Of a stretch of DNA of 64,000 nucleotides, positions 1-11,185 are shown one piece after another. The stretch is from Cyanodermella asteris (taxonomy: Eukaryota > Ascomycota > Lecanoromycetes > Ostropales > Stictidaceae): NCBI GenBank assembly GCA_900618795.1, contig UYJD01000011.1, positions 1,088,880 to 1,152,879 of the forward strand, read 5' to 3'. Made by a program: the position numbers and the translations under genes. Each line of letters starts with the position of its first letter. The stretch's first letter is position 1. A model generated the notes under the pieces. That model ran no database searches and was not told the origin of the DNA. It saw only the letters and a list, made by a program, of their open reading frames with translations.

Positions 1-659
1 TTGATTGGAATGCGATTCTATTCGATGTTTTTTCCAAGCGACTGGCGTCCGGTCCCGTGAAGATGAATTGCTTCGTCGGCTGGAGATGCTTAATTTTTGC
101 TGCCAACATAGGCTGCACGAAAGCAAGTCGGCCAATTTTCTTGGATCTCGAATATGCATCCCGAAAAATATCCCAAGCGAGAGAAATTATGATGACAGGC
201 TGTCTGAACACCAATGGTGGAAAAGTCCAATCTGGATAGGCAAGGAAATGGCGGGATTCTCTTTCCCCCCATTTGTACCTATCCTTTGCTAGATGATTTC
301 GCGAAGACACTCATCGAATGTTTGGATTCCGGGGAGCAGACATACAATTGGATGACCAGGTTCCTGTTCATATCCTTCGAAGAAACACTACGGCTAACTG
401 CTTCTGTTGCGTCTCAGGCCGCCTGGACTCTCCTTCACTGCATCGAGTCATGTTTCCTTCGGCAGCAATTGAGTATTGAACAGCCTTTCACGTTCAAAAT
501 ATGCCTGTTGATGGTCTCTGTTTCTCTTTTCGACTTTCTCTTTGCCCAGGATATGCGCTTGTCACGAACCTTGATCACAACAATTTTGGCAGACTCCACA
601 GAGATCCTGACCAGCGTCGAATTTGAGTATCGACCACGCTCGAAGTGGTCCATTGCAGT
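1..659. other. No gene recognised
   Basis: The left edge of the window has several overlapping open frames, none with a recognisable domain or a convincing start. It may contain the decayed 5' end of the S33 hydrolase relic that follows, but no homology to that family was seen before about position 660. Confidence 0.4.
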
Positions 660-2403
660 GGACCAAGTCAGATCACGCCAGCGATCCTGTCCATCCAACA
701 GGCGACCCCGTACTGATTTTCTGCAGCACGCTCCAAGTGCCGTTGGACTGCACGAATGGAGATTGCCAGGCAAGATACCCGCTTCAGCTATGCAAAATTT
801 CAGCCAGGGATCAGGATTCGAAGAAAGACGCTATGGTTTTGAATTATAGAGGGCCTGGAAACCAGGGTATCGTTGCTTTTGAGAGCTTCGGGCCACTACA
901 GCGCCTGTGAGTTGCTGATGCGTATCGAGTGTGTCGGCAGTGGACATTGACACGACTCTGCAGCTATGTCGGTCCTGATCGTGACATTATGAATTGGATG
1001 CCGAGGTGGTTAAGGCACGTCCAGCTGCATTATATGGGGTTATTCACTTCGTGCAGAGGCACAGAAGGTGATCTCCTATTTGACTGCCATACAAACTCCA
1101 CAAATCTATCTCCATCGCTGCTGGGAAACGCATCATCTACCGCTCTGGATGAGCTCGGGGAGTATGGCAAAGAATTGTCTGACCTTTGCCTTCAAGCACA
1201 AAGAGTTGGAGGCAACCTCATCGGGACCGCCTTCGCGGCTCGTGACATGATGCAGATAGTCGATGTTCTCGGCAAGGATGGTCTGCTGCGGTAATACGGT
1301 CTGTCGTACGGTATGGTCCTGGGGGCAACTGTATGTCGCAGCTTTGTTTCCAGATCGTATCGAACGATTGCTGATCGATGGCAATCTCGATGGCGAGCGG
1401 TACTATCATGAATATTCCCTGAGAATTCGAGTCAGCGGACGATATCTTTCTGGGCTTCTGCCAGGGCTGCATCTCGAACCCCGAGCTCGACCCACCGGCC
1501 AAGGGCACTATCAATGGCTCCGAACCCACAACAGCCTCCCAGCTCTGTGACTCTCTGTCCACGTTCGTCAAGAACCCCAAAGCGCCGCACCTCACAATAC
1601 CGGCAACCACACCGAACGGTACCGTCGACGTACCAACCACATACTCCGACCTGAAAGTCTTCAACTACACCGCGGTATCTCTATACTTTCCACTAAGCTG
1701 AGCAGCACCCTACTCGTCTCGACGGGATCTTACACCACAATGCAATAGTCTTTTACTCCCAGGCGTAAGCGCAAGCGGCCACAGATAACGCGCACAACGC
1801 CCATGAAGCGCTTCAGGGAACCAAGTGCAGCGATACATATCCGCGAGCAAAACCCCTCGAGGAGATCCTACCGTATATTGCACGCCTACATCACTCCAAT
1901 TGGATCGGTGGTGACCAAGATAATGCGCTGGAGGTTGCCTCGTGCGCGAGATGGGCGTTTGATGCGACGGAACGGCCACCGGGTTATTTTAGAACGACCC
2001 AGACAAGGTCGCCGGCGTTGGTCTTGAGAAACAGATTTGATGCTGTGACACCGTTATGAGCTGCGAGTAATGTGAGTGAGAGTTGATTGGGGTGCTCTGC
2101 TGGGACAGAATGGTTATGGGNNNNNNNNNNNNNNNNNNNNNNNNNTGTCCGTGACAATGGGGTGAGTTTCGCGCTTTCTCTATTTGTGATGGGTGTTTCG
2201 CAACAATAGCTGATGGCGTGCTGATAATGGTGTAGCATACGACGACGACGCAGGTCTCGCTCTGCATTGCGAAGGTTGTGAGTGCGTATTTCGTGATCGG
2301 GACTGTGTCACAGTCGGGTACTGCTTGTGAGGTGGATGATCGGTTGTTCAATGAGACAAGTTTTGCCGAGGTTTCTGCGAACGTGGTCACATATTCCGCG
2401 TAA
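660..2403 (+). pseudogene. Broken TAP-like alpha/beta hydrolase (peptidase S33 family)
   Basis: Family landmarks of fungal secreted tripeptidyl-aminopeptidase-like hydrolases occur in the right order but in different frames. They are an N-terminal VPLDCTN block (about 735-760), an LNYRGPGNQG oxyanion-type block (about 838-870), GTAFAARDMMQIVDVLGKDG (about 1227-1287), the nucleophile elbow GLSYG (about 1297-1311), then AALFPDRIERLLIDGN one frame over (about 1338-1386). The C-terminal cap follows: LVLRNRFDAVTP near 2020-2057, then LCIAKVVSAYFVIGTVSQSG and CEVDDRLFNE to the stop near 2403. Several frameshifts and stops separate these blocks, and a 25-base gap lies inside. Intact relatives are about 550-650 aa and secreted; they release tripeptides or act as general esterases. 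The frame changes are seen directly, and loss of function is inferred. Confidence 0.75.
2121..2145. other. Assembly gap (25 N)
   Basis: A run of 25 undetermined bases inside the C-terminal part of the S33 hydrolase relic. The true length of the gap is unknown, so part of the apparent damage nearby could be an assembly effect. Confidence 0.99.
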
Positions 2404-2882
2404 AAGAACAACTCATTAATGACGACTTGTATACTTTGTAACAAATTATGCCCAATATCTATGGAAGTGATCTACTTGATAGTCTACTTTGTGCGATATC
2501 CTTCCAGCTCGCCATATTGGTCCTGTCCAAGCTAAACTGAAGGTGTCACAGCAAATTCCAATCTCAAGCAACCCCACAAAAGTTGACATGTCGTGTTCGT
2601 GCTCCACCACGACGCCAACCCCAACTCTGAACCATGCTTTGGGGACCCACTTTGCCATGACAAATGAGCTTGTCCAACTAACTCCGGGACAAGGTTGAAC
2701 GGAGATGTTCGGCTCAGTACATACACCACGCTCTGTGCAGGTTTCAGGGCTTTCGACCGTACAGCTGCTTACTTGACACTTCCGATTCCTCATCGCTCGT
2801 TTCAAGTCGCGAATCAGAAGCAATAAACGGGGCACACTAATTCGGTTGAAAGCCTGCCCACTTGACATCTCCAAGTCTCGAG
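2404..2882. other. Intergenic, upstream of the amidohydrolase
   Basis: No gene recognised. This stretch separates the hydrolase relic from the M20 gene and should hold that gene's promoter, but no clear TATA element or other site was seen. Confidence 0.4.
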
Positions 2883-4160
2883 ATGCCGACCTCGATTTCT
2901 GACCTCATCGCATCCGTCCCACTCGACCTACGCGGCTACGAAGAACTCTACAAATACTTCCACACTCACCCGGAGCTCTCCAACCAAGAAAAAGAAACCG
3001 CCGCCATCGCCGCAAAGCACCTCGCCCAACATGGCTCCTACGAACTCAAGACCAACATCGGCGGCCACGGCTTCGCCGGCATCCTCCGCAACGGGCCCGG
3101 TCCCACGGTCCTCCTACGCGCTGACATGGACGCCTTGCCCGTCAAAGAAGAAACCGGCCTGGACTATGCGTCGACAGCGACCCAGATCAGCGAGCGTTCG
3201 GGCAAGGCGGAGCCCGTGATGCATGCGTGCGGGCACGATTCACACATCACGTGTCTGCTCGCTGCAGCCGCGGTGCTGAATTCGCTTCGCGAGTCGTGGA
3301 GCGGGACGTTGGTTGTGTTGTTTCAGCCGGCGGAGGAGCGCGGGACGGGCGCGCAGGCCATGGTTGATGATGGTCTGTATGAGCGTCACGGGGTCCCCGT
3401 GCCGGATATTGTGCTCGGGCAGCACGTTATGGCGATCCCGACGGGGATGGTCGGCTGCCGGACTGGGACTATCATGGCTGCGGCGGATAGTTTCAAGGTC
3501 ACGGTATATGGTCGCGGTGGGCATGGTAGTATGCCGCATCGGACGATTGACCCGGTGATGATGGCGGCGAATATTGTGGTGCGGTTACAGAATATCGTGA
3601 GTAGGGAGACGGATCCGAGTGATATGGCTGTCCTCACTGTAGGATACCTGAAAGGTGGGCATACGGAGAACATCATTGTCGACCATGCTGAGCTTGGCAT
3701 CGATATTCGATCCATCAATAAGATGACTCGGGACAAGGTCGTAGCCAGCATGAAGCGGGTCATACACGCCGAGTATATCGCATCAGGTGCCACTAAAGAA
3801 CCGACCATCGAACAGACGAGGTACTTTCCAGAGACGTCCAACGATGAGGCGGACACCGAGAAACTCGGTGGTGAGTTTCAACGGTTCTTTGGTGACAGGT
3901 TCGATCCGCATATCGATAGAGTGAATGCAAGTGAAGATGTCAGCATTCTAGCCACCAGCCAAGGTAAGCCATCCTTGTTCTGGTTCTTTGGTGGCGTGGA
4001 CCGAGATATTTGGGCACAGAAGGAGAAAGAGGGACGATTGATTGAAGATATTCCACAAAATCATTCGAGCAAGTTTGCGCCTGTATTGCAGCCAACGCTG
4101 GAGACGGGCATCCACGCGCTGCTAGTAGCGGCCTTGACCTTCCTAGGGAAGAAGAGCTAG
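2883..4160 (+). CDS. M20-family amidohydrolase (M20D, hippurate/IAA-amino-acid hydrolase type)
   Basis: Single-exon gene of 425 aa. The first ATG in the frame is at 2883, followed by MPTSISDLIASVP. Family landmarks are RADMDALP (residues about 79-86), the metal-binding CGHD (about 116-119), QPAEE (about 148-152), the dimerisation-domain block GRGGHGSMPH and a late histidine. Length and motif order fit intact M20D enzymes, which cleave amide bonds of N-acyl amino acids using a two-metal centre. No signal peptide is visible, so a cytosolic enzyme is likely. The substrate cannot be told from sequence. The first half uses C-ending codons heavily and the second half much less, which may only reflect codon-bias drift. 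Confidence 0.9.
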   Translation: MPTSISDLIASVPLDLRGYEELYKYFHTHPELSNQEKETAAIAAKHLAQHGSYELKTNIGGHGFAGILRNGPGPTVLLRADMDALPVKEETGLDYASTATQISERSGKAEPVMHACGHDSHITCLLAAAAVLNSLRESWSGTLVVLFQPAEERGTGAQAMVDDGLYERHGVPVPDIVLGQHVMAIPTGMVGCRTGTIMAAADSFKVTVYGRGGHGSMPHRTIDPVMMAANIVVRLQNIVSRETDPSDMAVLTVGYLKGGHTENIIVDHAELGIDIRSINKMTRDKVVASMKRVIHAEYIASGATKEPTIEQTRYFPETSNDEADTEKLGGEFQRFFGDRFDPHIDRVNASEDVSILATSQGKPSLFWFFGGVDRDIWAQKEKEGRLIEDIPQNHSSKFAPVLQPTLETGIHALLVAALTFLGKKS

Positions 4161-4266
4161 AAAGCAATATCATCGTTTCTTAACGCAGCAAAATTCGCCA
4201 GCGAATATCAGACCAAGACCTCCATGGCAACACAATACAGATCACGAGCCCCCAAAGCATGCTAAA

Positions 4267-4827
4267 CTACCTCCGACTTCCCCTCCCGTCCATCCCAATC
4301 ATTACTTTCCAGGCGGCCTCGCTCAATATCCTAGGCCCACAATCCAGTACCGCCCCATCCGCCGCGGCCGTAACCCCCGTAATCCTATTCCTCGCCTCCC
4401 TGATCGGCGCCTTGACCGGTCTATCCGACACGATCAGACATCCAGAATATGCCCGCGAATCCTCGCCTTCGAGCCGGCAGTGTGCGATTTCATTTGCGTC
4501 GACAAAGCCCGCCGAGGAAGAGTGGTGGTGATGGCCGGGATCTTCTTCGTGGGCGGCGTAGTCGGGCCCTTCGCGGTAGGTGAGGCGTGGGTTGGTGCTG
4601 GTGGCGAAGGGGATCGAGCCGGCGGCGGGCCAGGTGGGTTTGGGGATGGGGATTAGTTGGGTGGAGGAGGAGGATCGGGGGGAGGTGCCTTGGTATTGGG
4701 TGGAGGAGGATGGGGTTGCGAGGTAGCGGACTTGGTGATGGGAGCTTGAGCCGTGGCTGGGGCGGACGTATTCGAGATCGTCGTCGTATGCGTCGTAGGC
4801 TTGTCTGCTGCTGCTTCTGTGGGACAT
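4267..4827 (-). CDS. Uncharacterised 186-aa protein, paralogue of the gene at 6142
   Basis: Starts at an ATG (MSHRSSSRQAYDAYDDD). The first 110 residues are low-complexity (Ser, His, Pro, Tyr, Asp). The last 75 form a compact module beginning FVDANEIAHCRLEGEDSR and continuing GCLIVSDRPVKAPIRE. The same module, including HCRLEG.DSR and GCLIVSD, ends the protein encoded divergently at 6142-6795, and both proteins start MS[HQ]R. I do not recognise the module from any named family. No signal peptide or membrane segment is seen. That two copies preserve the module while the N-terminal parts differ argues that it is a real folded domain under selection. Confidence 0.75.
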   Translation of the reverse strand: MSHRSSSRQAYDAYDDDLEYVRPSHGSSSHHQVRYLATPSSSTQYQGTSPRSSSSTQLIPIPKPTWPAAGSIPFATSTNPRLTYREGPDYAAHEEDPGHHHHSSSAGFVDANEIAHCRLEGEDSRAYSGCLIVSDRPVKAPIREARNRITGVTAAADGAVLDCGPRILSEAAWKVMIGMDGRGSRR

Positions 4828-6141
4828 GATGATGGTGATTATCAGACGACAAGAGAGAATTCTGATTTAGTACGAAATTGTGAAGATTATCTGGGCGATA
4901 CAAAGGAGATAGAAAGTAGGAACGATGGTCAAATTTATCCTCATGGCTCATAGCTAGTCTTTGGACGTCGTTGTCTCAATGTGGTCTCGAAGAAGGTCAG
5001 CATTCAAGATAGTATTCTTGCCTCCTCACTGGAGCAGTGACTCGTAGTCGGAAGACTCGAGCGCTTGGGGCCGCGATGACGGCTACTCGCTGGCGGCTAT
5101 CATCTCATCTTCGGGTGGTGCAAGGGCGCTAACACATGGCAAGGTTGTCCGGTGTCTGGAACTCTGTTTTGCTGTCTCTGTCCTGAGGCTGGGCAGCTAG
5201 CTTGCGGCTCTGTTTTCCATGTGTCGTGGCCTTCTGGAAGTTGGCCTGCTCTAGGGTAGTCTTCGGTCTTCATTCGTCGTCGGAAGCATCGCCATGTTTC
5301 CTTTTGAACTTGGACGATCGTCACTCTACTTTCAGCAACTGAGGAGACGGGTGCAGTGACAGCAGGGAGATGTCTGGTACGCCTGACGAACTTGAAGAGC
5401 TCTCGCGGAAGACGCCGTGATGGTTGGAAGCGAACCTGCAAGCAATCTGCGGAACAGGGTGGACGGAGATCTTCCCCTAAAGTTGAACAAGCTAAATTAG
5501 TGTGAATTCATAGCTGACAAAGTGCTGAGCTCAAGTCAACTCGGCAGTCGGCACGTCATCAATTGTCAGATCGATCAAGATCATGACTCAAGTCTGCATC
5601 GCCTATTAAGCTTGAAAAGGGAAGAGATCTCTCGGGCATCAGTGATGAAAGAAGTTAAGAGCCGAAGTATAAACTGCCTCATGCAAAGCATGCTCATTCT
5701 CCGCAGACAGCCTCATCCAATTACGTACCGAGGACGTTGTCTGCCGCCCCCGCTAAGACACGGCGCTTCGCTCAGGAGGGGTCATCTTATCGCAAATCGA
5801 CCTGCAGGTCTCAGACCCAAGGTTGCGAGGAAGCCGCAAGGCTGCTTCATGCTGTCACGAGTGGAGGTCATAAAGCCGGACAGGTATGCTCAAATCCTTC
5901 CTTCACGGGCCGGTCCAAGAACCAAGGTTCGATGCCTTAGTCTTGATCTCGTTACGAACTGGGGTAGCCGCGCTCATTGTGCCATCTTGAACTATGCCTT
6001 GCCCGGTCGCCCATGGGTGGGCCGGTCGTACCTATAAGATTACCTTGGTCGCCTGGATCCTTCGAACGTCCAGTTCCTTTGGCTGAACCGCTTCCAGAAC
6101 GCATTGAATACTTCGACAATAGCCTCAGCATTTCAGAGGGA
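4828..6141. other. Shared upstream region of the divergent paralogue pair
   Basis: About 1.3 kb between two divergently transcribed paralogues. Open frames here (for example around 5522-6037) have no recognisable domain and unlike composition, so none is called. A TATA-like CTATAAGATT lies near 6032, about 110 bases upstream of the rightward gene. Confidence 0.4.
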
Positions 6142-6795
6142 ATGTCTCAACGAAATCCGACGACGCAGAACCGAACGACCAGGAATAGACGTCATGGCGA
6201 ATCAGGCGAGCTACAATCCATGAACGACCCGCCTCGCGCTCCACCATCCATCATGCAGAGTCCAGGAGAAAGCGCATCATTTGCAAGAGCAAGTTGGGAC
6301 CCGATGGAGGGGTCTGCGCAGTATGACAAGGCCATGTCACTGTCTGACACGGACTCTTCAGACTATTATGCCGTCCACACATATCCCGGCAAAGAAATGA
6401 TGCAGCTCGTGCGAACGCAGCCAAGAGTCCATGAAGGACACAGCGCTATCGAGCCACCATACACTGCCCTGGCCGAAGTCCGGGAGACCCACCGACAAGA
6501 GCCGGAATATGTGACTGAGCAGGAACGCGCTGAGGGTTCGCGCAAGTTTGTTGATGCCAACAAACTTCAGCATTGTCGACTGGAAGGATTCGACTCGCGT
6601 GGACATGCCGGATGCCTGATTGTTTCTGATCAAGACGTCAATGCTCCTTGGAGGGAGTCGAAGAACGATGTCAATGATACGACCACTGTCAGGGATCGCA
6701 GCGGACTGGAAAGCGGATCTCGACTGCTTTCGGTGGAGGCCTTCAGAATCATGGCTGAAATGGACGCCAGAAAGAGCCGGAGCCAACCGCATTAG
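6142..6795 (+). CDS. Uncharacterised 217-aa protein, paralogue of the gene at 4267
   Basis: The frame is open from 5977, but the ATG at 6142 (MSQRNPTTQN) is preferred because it matches the MSHRSSSRQ start of the divergent paralogue. Residues 1-130 are disordered and rich in Ser, Pro and Glu. The C-terminus holds the conserved module FVDANKLQHCRLEGFDSR ... GCLIVSDQDVNAPWRE, ending SRLLSVEAFRIMAEMDAR. By eye, roughly half of the 75 aligned residues match the paralogue, with no large gaps. Two cysteines (HC and GC) are fixed in both copies. The function is unknown, and no transport signal is visible. Confidence 0.75.
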   Translation: MSQRNPTTQNRTTRNRRHGESGELQSMNDPPRAPPSIMQSPGESASFARASWDPMEGSAQYDKAMSLSDTDSSDYYAVHTYPGKEMMQLVRTQPRVHEGHSAIEPPYTALAEVRETHRQEPEYVTEQERAEGSRKFVDANKLQHCRLEGFDSRGHAGCLIVSDQDVNAPWRESKNDVNDTTTVRDRSGLESGSRLLSVEAFRIMAEMDARKSRSQPH

Positions 6796-7602
6796 ATTTC
6801 ACGCTTCTGTCGGGCAGAGCCTGTGTCTTGCTGCATGTTATAGCATCCAGGATTGAGATGACCACCAGACAAGGGTCATTCGCCGCCAGCTGAGTTAAAG
6901 GACTGATGCGCGGTGATGCCTACGGCCGGTGGACATACGTCCGCACTTGCTTGTATTACTACAAGTCGTCATTATATTAGTCTCGAGACATGATCGTAGG
7001 ACTTAGGCTGCAGGCAGGCTGAGTTCTGCAATCGCAAGAGGAAGAAATCAGGTCGAAACGACGAATGCTATGATCGCAAACACCTCGTACATTCTCAGAC
7101 CAACTGCATCGGCACCACAACTCGCTTTAATTTGCACGCAACATAGACAACCTTTCAGTTACGCCTGTACGAACAGAACTGATAAATAGGAACATACAAG
7201 CGGTAGTACCGCAATTCACTGGGCCCGTATTGAATTAGCTGGCTCATTTCGGTTGCTTCGATTGTGCGTAGTCGTTTGCCAATCCGGAAGGTTTCGCCGC
7301 TGACGCTCTTTTCTCCTTCGCAGATTGATATGTCCTACATGCGACACCTGTCGAAACTAGAAGCACTTTCGCTGTAGCACAGAACGAGCCAAAAAAGAAA
7401 GAAAGAAGAAAAGGTGGGACAAAAGCTGTTGGGAACACCAGGTTCGGTGCATGTGATCTCGGCGGAATCGCACGTGAAATCACGCGTCGGCTTCACGATG
7501 CTATTCTTCCTGAATGCCCATCCTATCAACCCCACGCATGTTTGATCACTATCGATAAGAGCATGGCTGTGAAGCCTGCTTACCTAGTCCTGCTGCTCGA
7601 CG
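6796..7602. other. Intergenic, no gene recognised
   Basis: It contains a purine tract (about 7388-7415, AAAAAAGAAAGAAAGAAGAA-like). Short open frames on both strands have no domain. The right end is presumably the promoter of the patatin-like gene. Confidence 0.4.
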
Positions 7603-9356
7603 ATGCTTTCGTCCATGCTCGGAGTTGCGGCTGAGGTTGGTGGGTATTGGCAGTCGGTATAGCTGTCCGTTCCACTCGTCCGATTGTAAATGACTGACAG
7701 CTCTTCCAGCGCGCTTTGGGATGGTGGTCCAGCAGAAACCCTCGCGATGTGCTTCTCGATCAACTCGCCAATGCATCCAGTTATGAGGAATGGGAGCAGG
7801 TCGCGCTTCAGCTCGATTCGCACCTCGGTTACGATCTGTGGCGCCAGAATGCCTCGAGCAAGCACTACGATTATCGACTGATATACGAACGCCAGCAGGC
7901 AATAATTGCTGCAAGAGAAGATGAGGATGTACTAGGTCTGGTTGGACTACTTCGGTCGGGCCTGGTCAGGAACCTGGGAAACATCACAGCGTCGAGGTTG
8001 TTCAACAAGGCATACGCAGGAACGAAGCTGTTAATCGAGGACTACATCACACAGGTGGCGCTCGCAATCGAGTATGTGACGGCTCTGCCTCCAGAGCCTA
8101 GTGGTGGACATGCCGGATACAGCTATGCCAGTGGCTGGACTGCGCAAAGCAAGCTCGATCTACTGCACGACACTCGTCAAGCTTTCGGTCGGTCGAGTTT
8201 GGTTCTGCAGGGCGGCGCAATATTCGGACTGTGCCATCTGGGAGTCGTCAAAGCATTGCATCTCAGAGGACTGCTGCCTCGAATTCTCACAGGTACCGCG
8301 ACAGGTGCACTTATTGTCGCACTTGTCGGAATCCAGACCGAGGATGAGCTTCTCGACTTCTTGGAGAGCGATGCTGTTGACTTCACAGCATACCGACCAG
8401 AATCAGCTGGCAAACCTAAAGAAACCACCCCAGGATCGTGGCTCTCTCCCTCAGCGCTTGTTGACACTTTATCTCAACGGACTATTCGATATTTCAAAGA
8501 GGGCTACTTTCTCGATGTTCAAGTGCTGCAAGCATGTGTGCACGCAAACGTCGGAGACACAACATTCCTGGAGGCGTACGCTCGAACAAAGCGCGTGTTG
8601 AACATCACTATCGCAACAAGCGGACGAAGCGGACTGCCGACTCTTCTCAACTACCTTACTGCGCCGAATGTTCTTATATACTCTGCAGCTCTTGCGTCAA
8701 ACGCTTCAACCACGGGTGCTGCGGAGCCTGTGATACTGCGATGTAAGGACGAGGATGGCAACATTGTGCCTTGGACCGACTCACCGCCGCCACACTCCGT
8801 GCAATCTCCTGTGGACACTACCGCGTTTATAGGACGAGATCATGATGCACCCTTGGCACGTATCGCCAGCTTGTTCAATGTGAACCACTTCATCATCTCA
8901 CAGGCGCGTCCTTTCGTTGCGCCATTTCTTCTTCCGACTGTACAAAACCAACCTCCTCTTCCACACACATCGACGCCAACCGTTTTCGCTCCGGTGATCC
9001 GACTCTTGACCGGCGAGGTGCATCATCGTCTGACCCAGCTGGATGAGTTGGGCTTCCTACCCCCTACCATCCGCAAGCTGCTTCTTGATGAAGCGGTTCC
9101 ATCCGGCAGCTCAATCACATTGGTCCCAAGCATTGGCGCATCAGACTACCTTCGCTTGCTAGATCAGCCTTCGAAGGAAGAGGTGGATTATTGGGTTCAG
9201 CGAGGGGAGAAAAGCGTGTGGCCTGCCATTAGTGCTTTGAGAATCCGATGTGCTGTTGAAGTAGAGCTGGACCGAGGCTATCAGCTTGTCAGGAGACGGA
9301 AACCTTTGGACGGCGATTATGGCTTCACAAAGCCCGACAGCCGGGAAGGAAGGTGA
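7603..9356 (+). CDS. DUF3336/patatin-like protein, probable pseudoenzyme (TGL3/4/5-like)
   Basis: Proposed model: exons 7603-7656 and 7710-9356, both phase 0, intron 53 nt with GTATAG donor, TGAC branch and CCAG acceptor; 566 aa. The long second frame has no ATG at its head, so an upstream exon is needed. An N-terminal DUF3336 region (SSYEEWEQVA, LRSGLVRNLGNITA) precedes a patatin domain with oxyanion loop GGAIFGLCHLG. Active patatins have GxSxG; here it reads GTATG, so Ala (codon GCG at 8298-8300) replaces the nucleophile. The later D-G dyad before LFNVNHFIISQ is also absent (FIGRDHDAPL). The relatives are lipid-droplet triacylglycerol lipases or acyltransferases. The sequence suggests a non-catalytic family member, and the change may be subfamily-wide rather than a local lesion. 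Confidence 0.8.
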
Positions 9357-10071
9357 AACAGAACAATTGATGTCATTGCATCCAAGCAAATGCAATTCTT
9401 CAACACATTTTCTATCGATCATGCTTTCTCATTCTCGTGGCTCCCGATTTGACGGATTTAATTAAGCAGCTGGCCGCAAGGGACCTGGTGAACAGATATT
9501 GTCCGAAGCTTTTTGGACAATGCTCATACGGACGACAATTCCTTTCTAGAGACATCGATGGCAACCTCCAGCTTGTGTTTGCACTAAAATGTACTTGAGC
9601 GTTATTTCGGTGGTCATGGTGACTCCCTGGCCGGTTGGAGCGGACATGTTGCACAACGGACCGCTGCTGCGAGCGGGCAAACACTATGTCCGCTCACACA
9701 TGTCTAGAACAGTAACACTGGCGAATGGCAATGCCCGAGGAGACAGGATCCAACGAAATGCACATCGACGATCTGCGGAAAGCGCCAAGTGCTAGAGCAT
9801 TGACATCCACAAGCGTCCGCATCGTCCAATCAGGCAAGTCCGCTCGCTGTTTTGCTGCGCCGCACGAACATGTCCCTTGCGGATTCACATTCAAATAGCA
9901 GGCTTGGCCATACTGATGGCTTGCAACGAGTTAGGAAAGGCAGGCAGAAGTTATGCGTCCAAACTATTTAAGAGCAGGTCAGGGGAGAGTCATGTCCAGA
10001 GAACTTCTTCAGAGTCAAGCATCATCGCAAAGAAAGCAATAAATCTTTCTATAAAATCCACAATCTCCATC
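9357..10071. other. Intergenic, upstream of the SDR gene
   Basis: No gene recognised. A TATA-like TATTTAAG lies near 9965-9972, about 100 bases before the SDR start codon, and is a plausible core promoter element for it. Confidence 0.4.
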
Positions 10072-11185
10072 ATGGCATCGAACTGCGACATGAGCACTCA
10101 GCGCTACAAGTTTGACCGCTATGTCAAAGAGCACGAGGTGCCAAATGGCCCAGGCGACGCTCGTCCCACAGCAATGCGAATCATCCATGACAATGGTCTC
10201 GAAGGCCAGTTGACAGACCTCGTCATGCTGATTACTGGTGCCAGCACGGGTATCGGCTTCGACACCACGCATGCGCTGGCGACCACGGGCGCGCGCATGT
10301 TCGTTGTGGTTCGCGACCTCGTCAAAGGAAAGACCATCGAGAAGACCGAGGCAGCCACGCCAATCTCGCAAGGCAAGCTCGAGCTAGTGAAAATGGACTT
10401 GCTGTCCTTGGACAGTGTGAGAAATGCGGCAAAGGAGATCTTATCCAAGACTGACAAGCTCAAAATCGTCGTCAACAATGCTGGTAAGCCTCCATTCGAC
10501 TTGATCAGGCGAGAAACGCTAATCGCGTGGCACAGGCGTGGCAGGAACTCCGAAGAGTACTACCCCAGATGGGTTTGACAACATGATGCAGGTCAACTAC
10601 CTCTCACACTTCCTCCTCTTCCAACAACTCAAGCCACTCCTACTGGCGTCCTCGACCCCCAGCTTCCACAGCCGCGTGGTCAACGTCAGCTCCCTCGCCC
10701 ACCGCTCGGGTCCGCTCGACCTGTCCGACATCAACTACACCCCACGGCCCTACGACCCGCTGATCGGCTACGGCGCATCCAAAACGGCCATGAACTGGAT
10801 GTCCAACGAAATCGAACGACGCTACTCCGCTCGCGGCCTGCACTCCATCGCCCTGCATCCGGGAAGCATGTCCGGGACGAACCTTGCGGCGTCTCATGAC
10901 CCTGAATTCCTTGCCAAGATGCAGCATATCTATAAGATGCCGGGGCTTGTGGAGAGCTTCAAGAGTAATGAACAAGGTGCGGCGACTATGATCGTTGCGG
11001 CTGTCGATAAGGAGCTTGAGGGGAAAGGTGGGATCTATTTGGATGATTGTGGGACTTATGGGCCCGCGGATGTGGGCGAGGGGGCTAAGTCTTGGCTTCA
11101 GGGTTATGCGCCGTGGACTTTTGATGAGGAGGGCGCAAAGAAGATATGGGCTGAAGCGTGCGTGATGGTCAAGGTTGATGAGTAG
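10072..11185 (+). CDS. Short-chain dehydrogenase/reductase
   Basis: Two exons, 10072-10483 and 10536-11185, with a 52-nt GTAAGC...CACAG intron that splits a Gly codon in the NNAG motif; 353 aa. The start is the ATG of MASNCDMSTQRYKF; a second ATG 18 bases on is possible. Landmarks are the cofactor loop TGASTGIG, the structural NNAG, a catalytic Ser in VVNVSS and the YGASK catalytic Tyr/Lys pair, followed by HPGSMSGTN. All catalytic residues are present. The N-terminal extension and long C-terminus resemble the retinol-dehydrogenase/WWOX-like group of fungal SDRs, which use NAD(P)H. The substrate is unknown, and no biosynthetic backbone enzyme is nearby. Confidence 0.88.

Noticed and set aside
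2862-2882. Upstream extension of the M20 amidohydrolase
   Set aside because: The extension begins with TTG, not ATG. The family N-terminus fits the ATG at 2883.
5522-6037. 171-codon plus-strand frame upstream of the 6142 gene
   Set aside because: No domain or codon bias like its neighbours, and it overlaps the likely promoter and 5' leader of the conserved-module gene.
2883-11185. Secondary-metabolite gene cluster (amidohydrolase, SDR, later transcription factors)
   Set aside because: No PKS, NRPS, terpene synthase or transporter is present, and the factors are far away and of general regulatory type.
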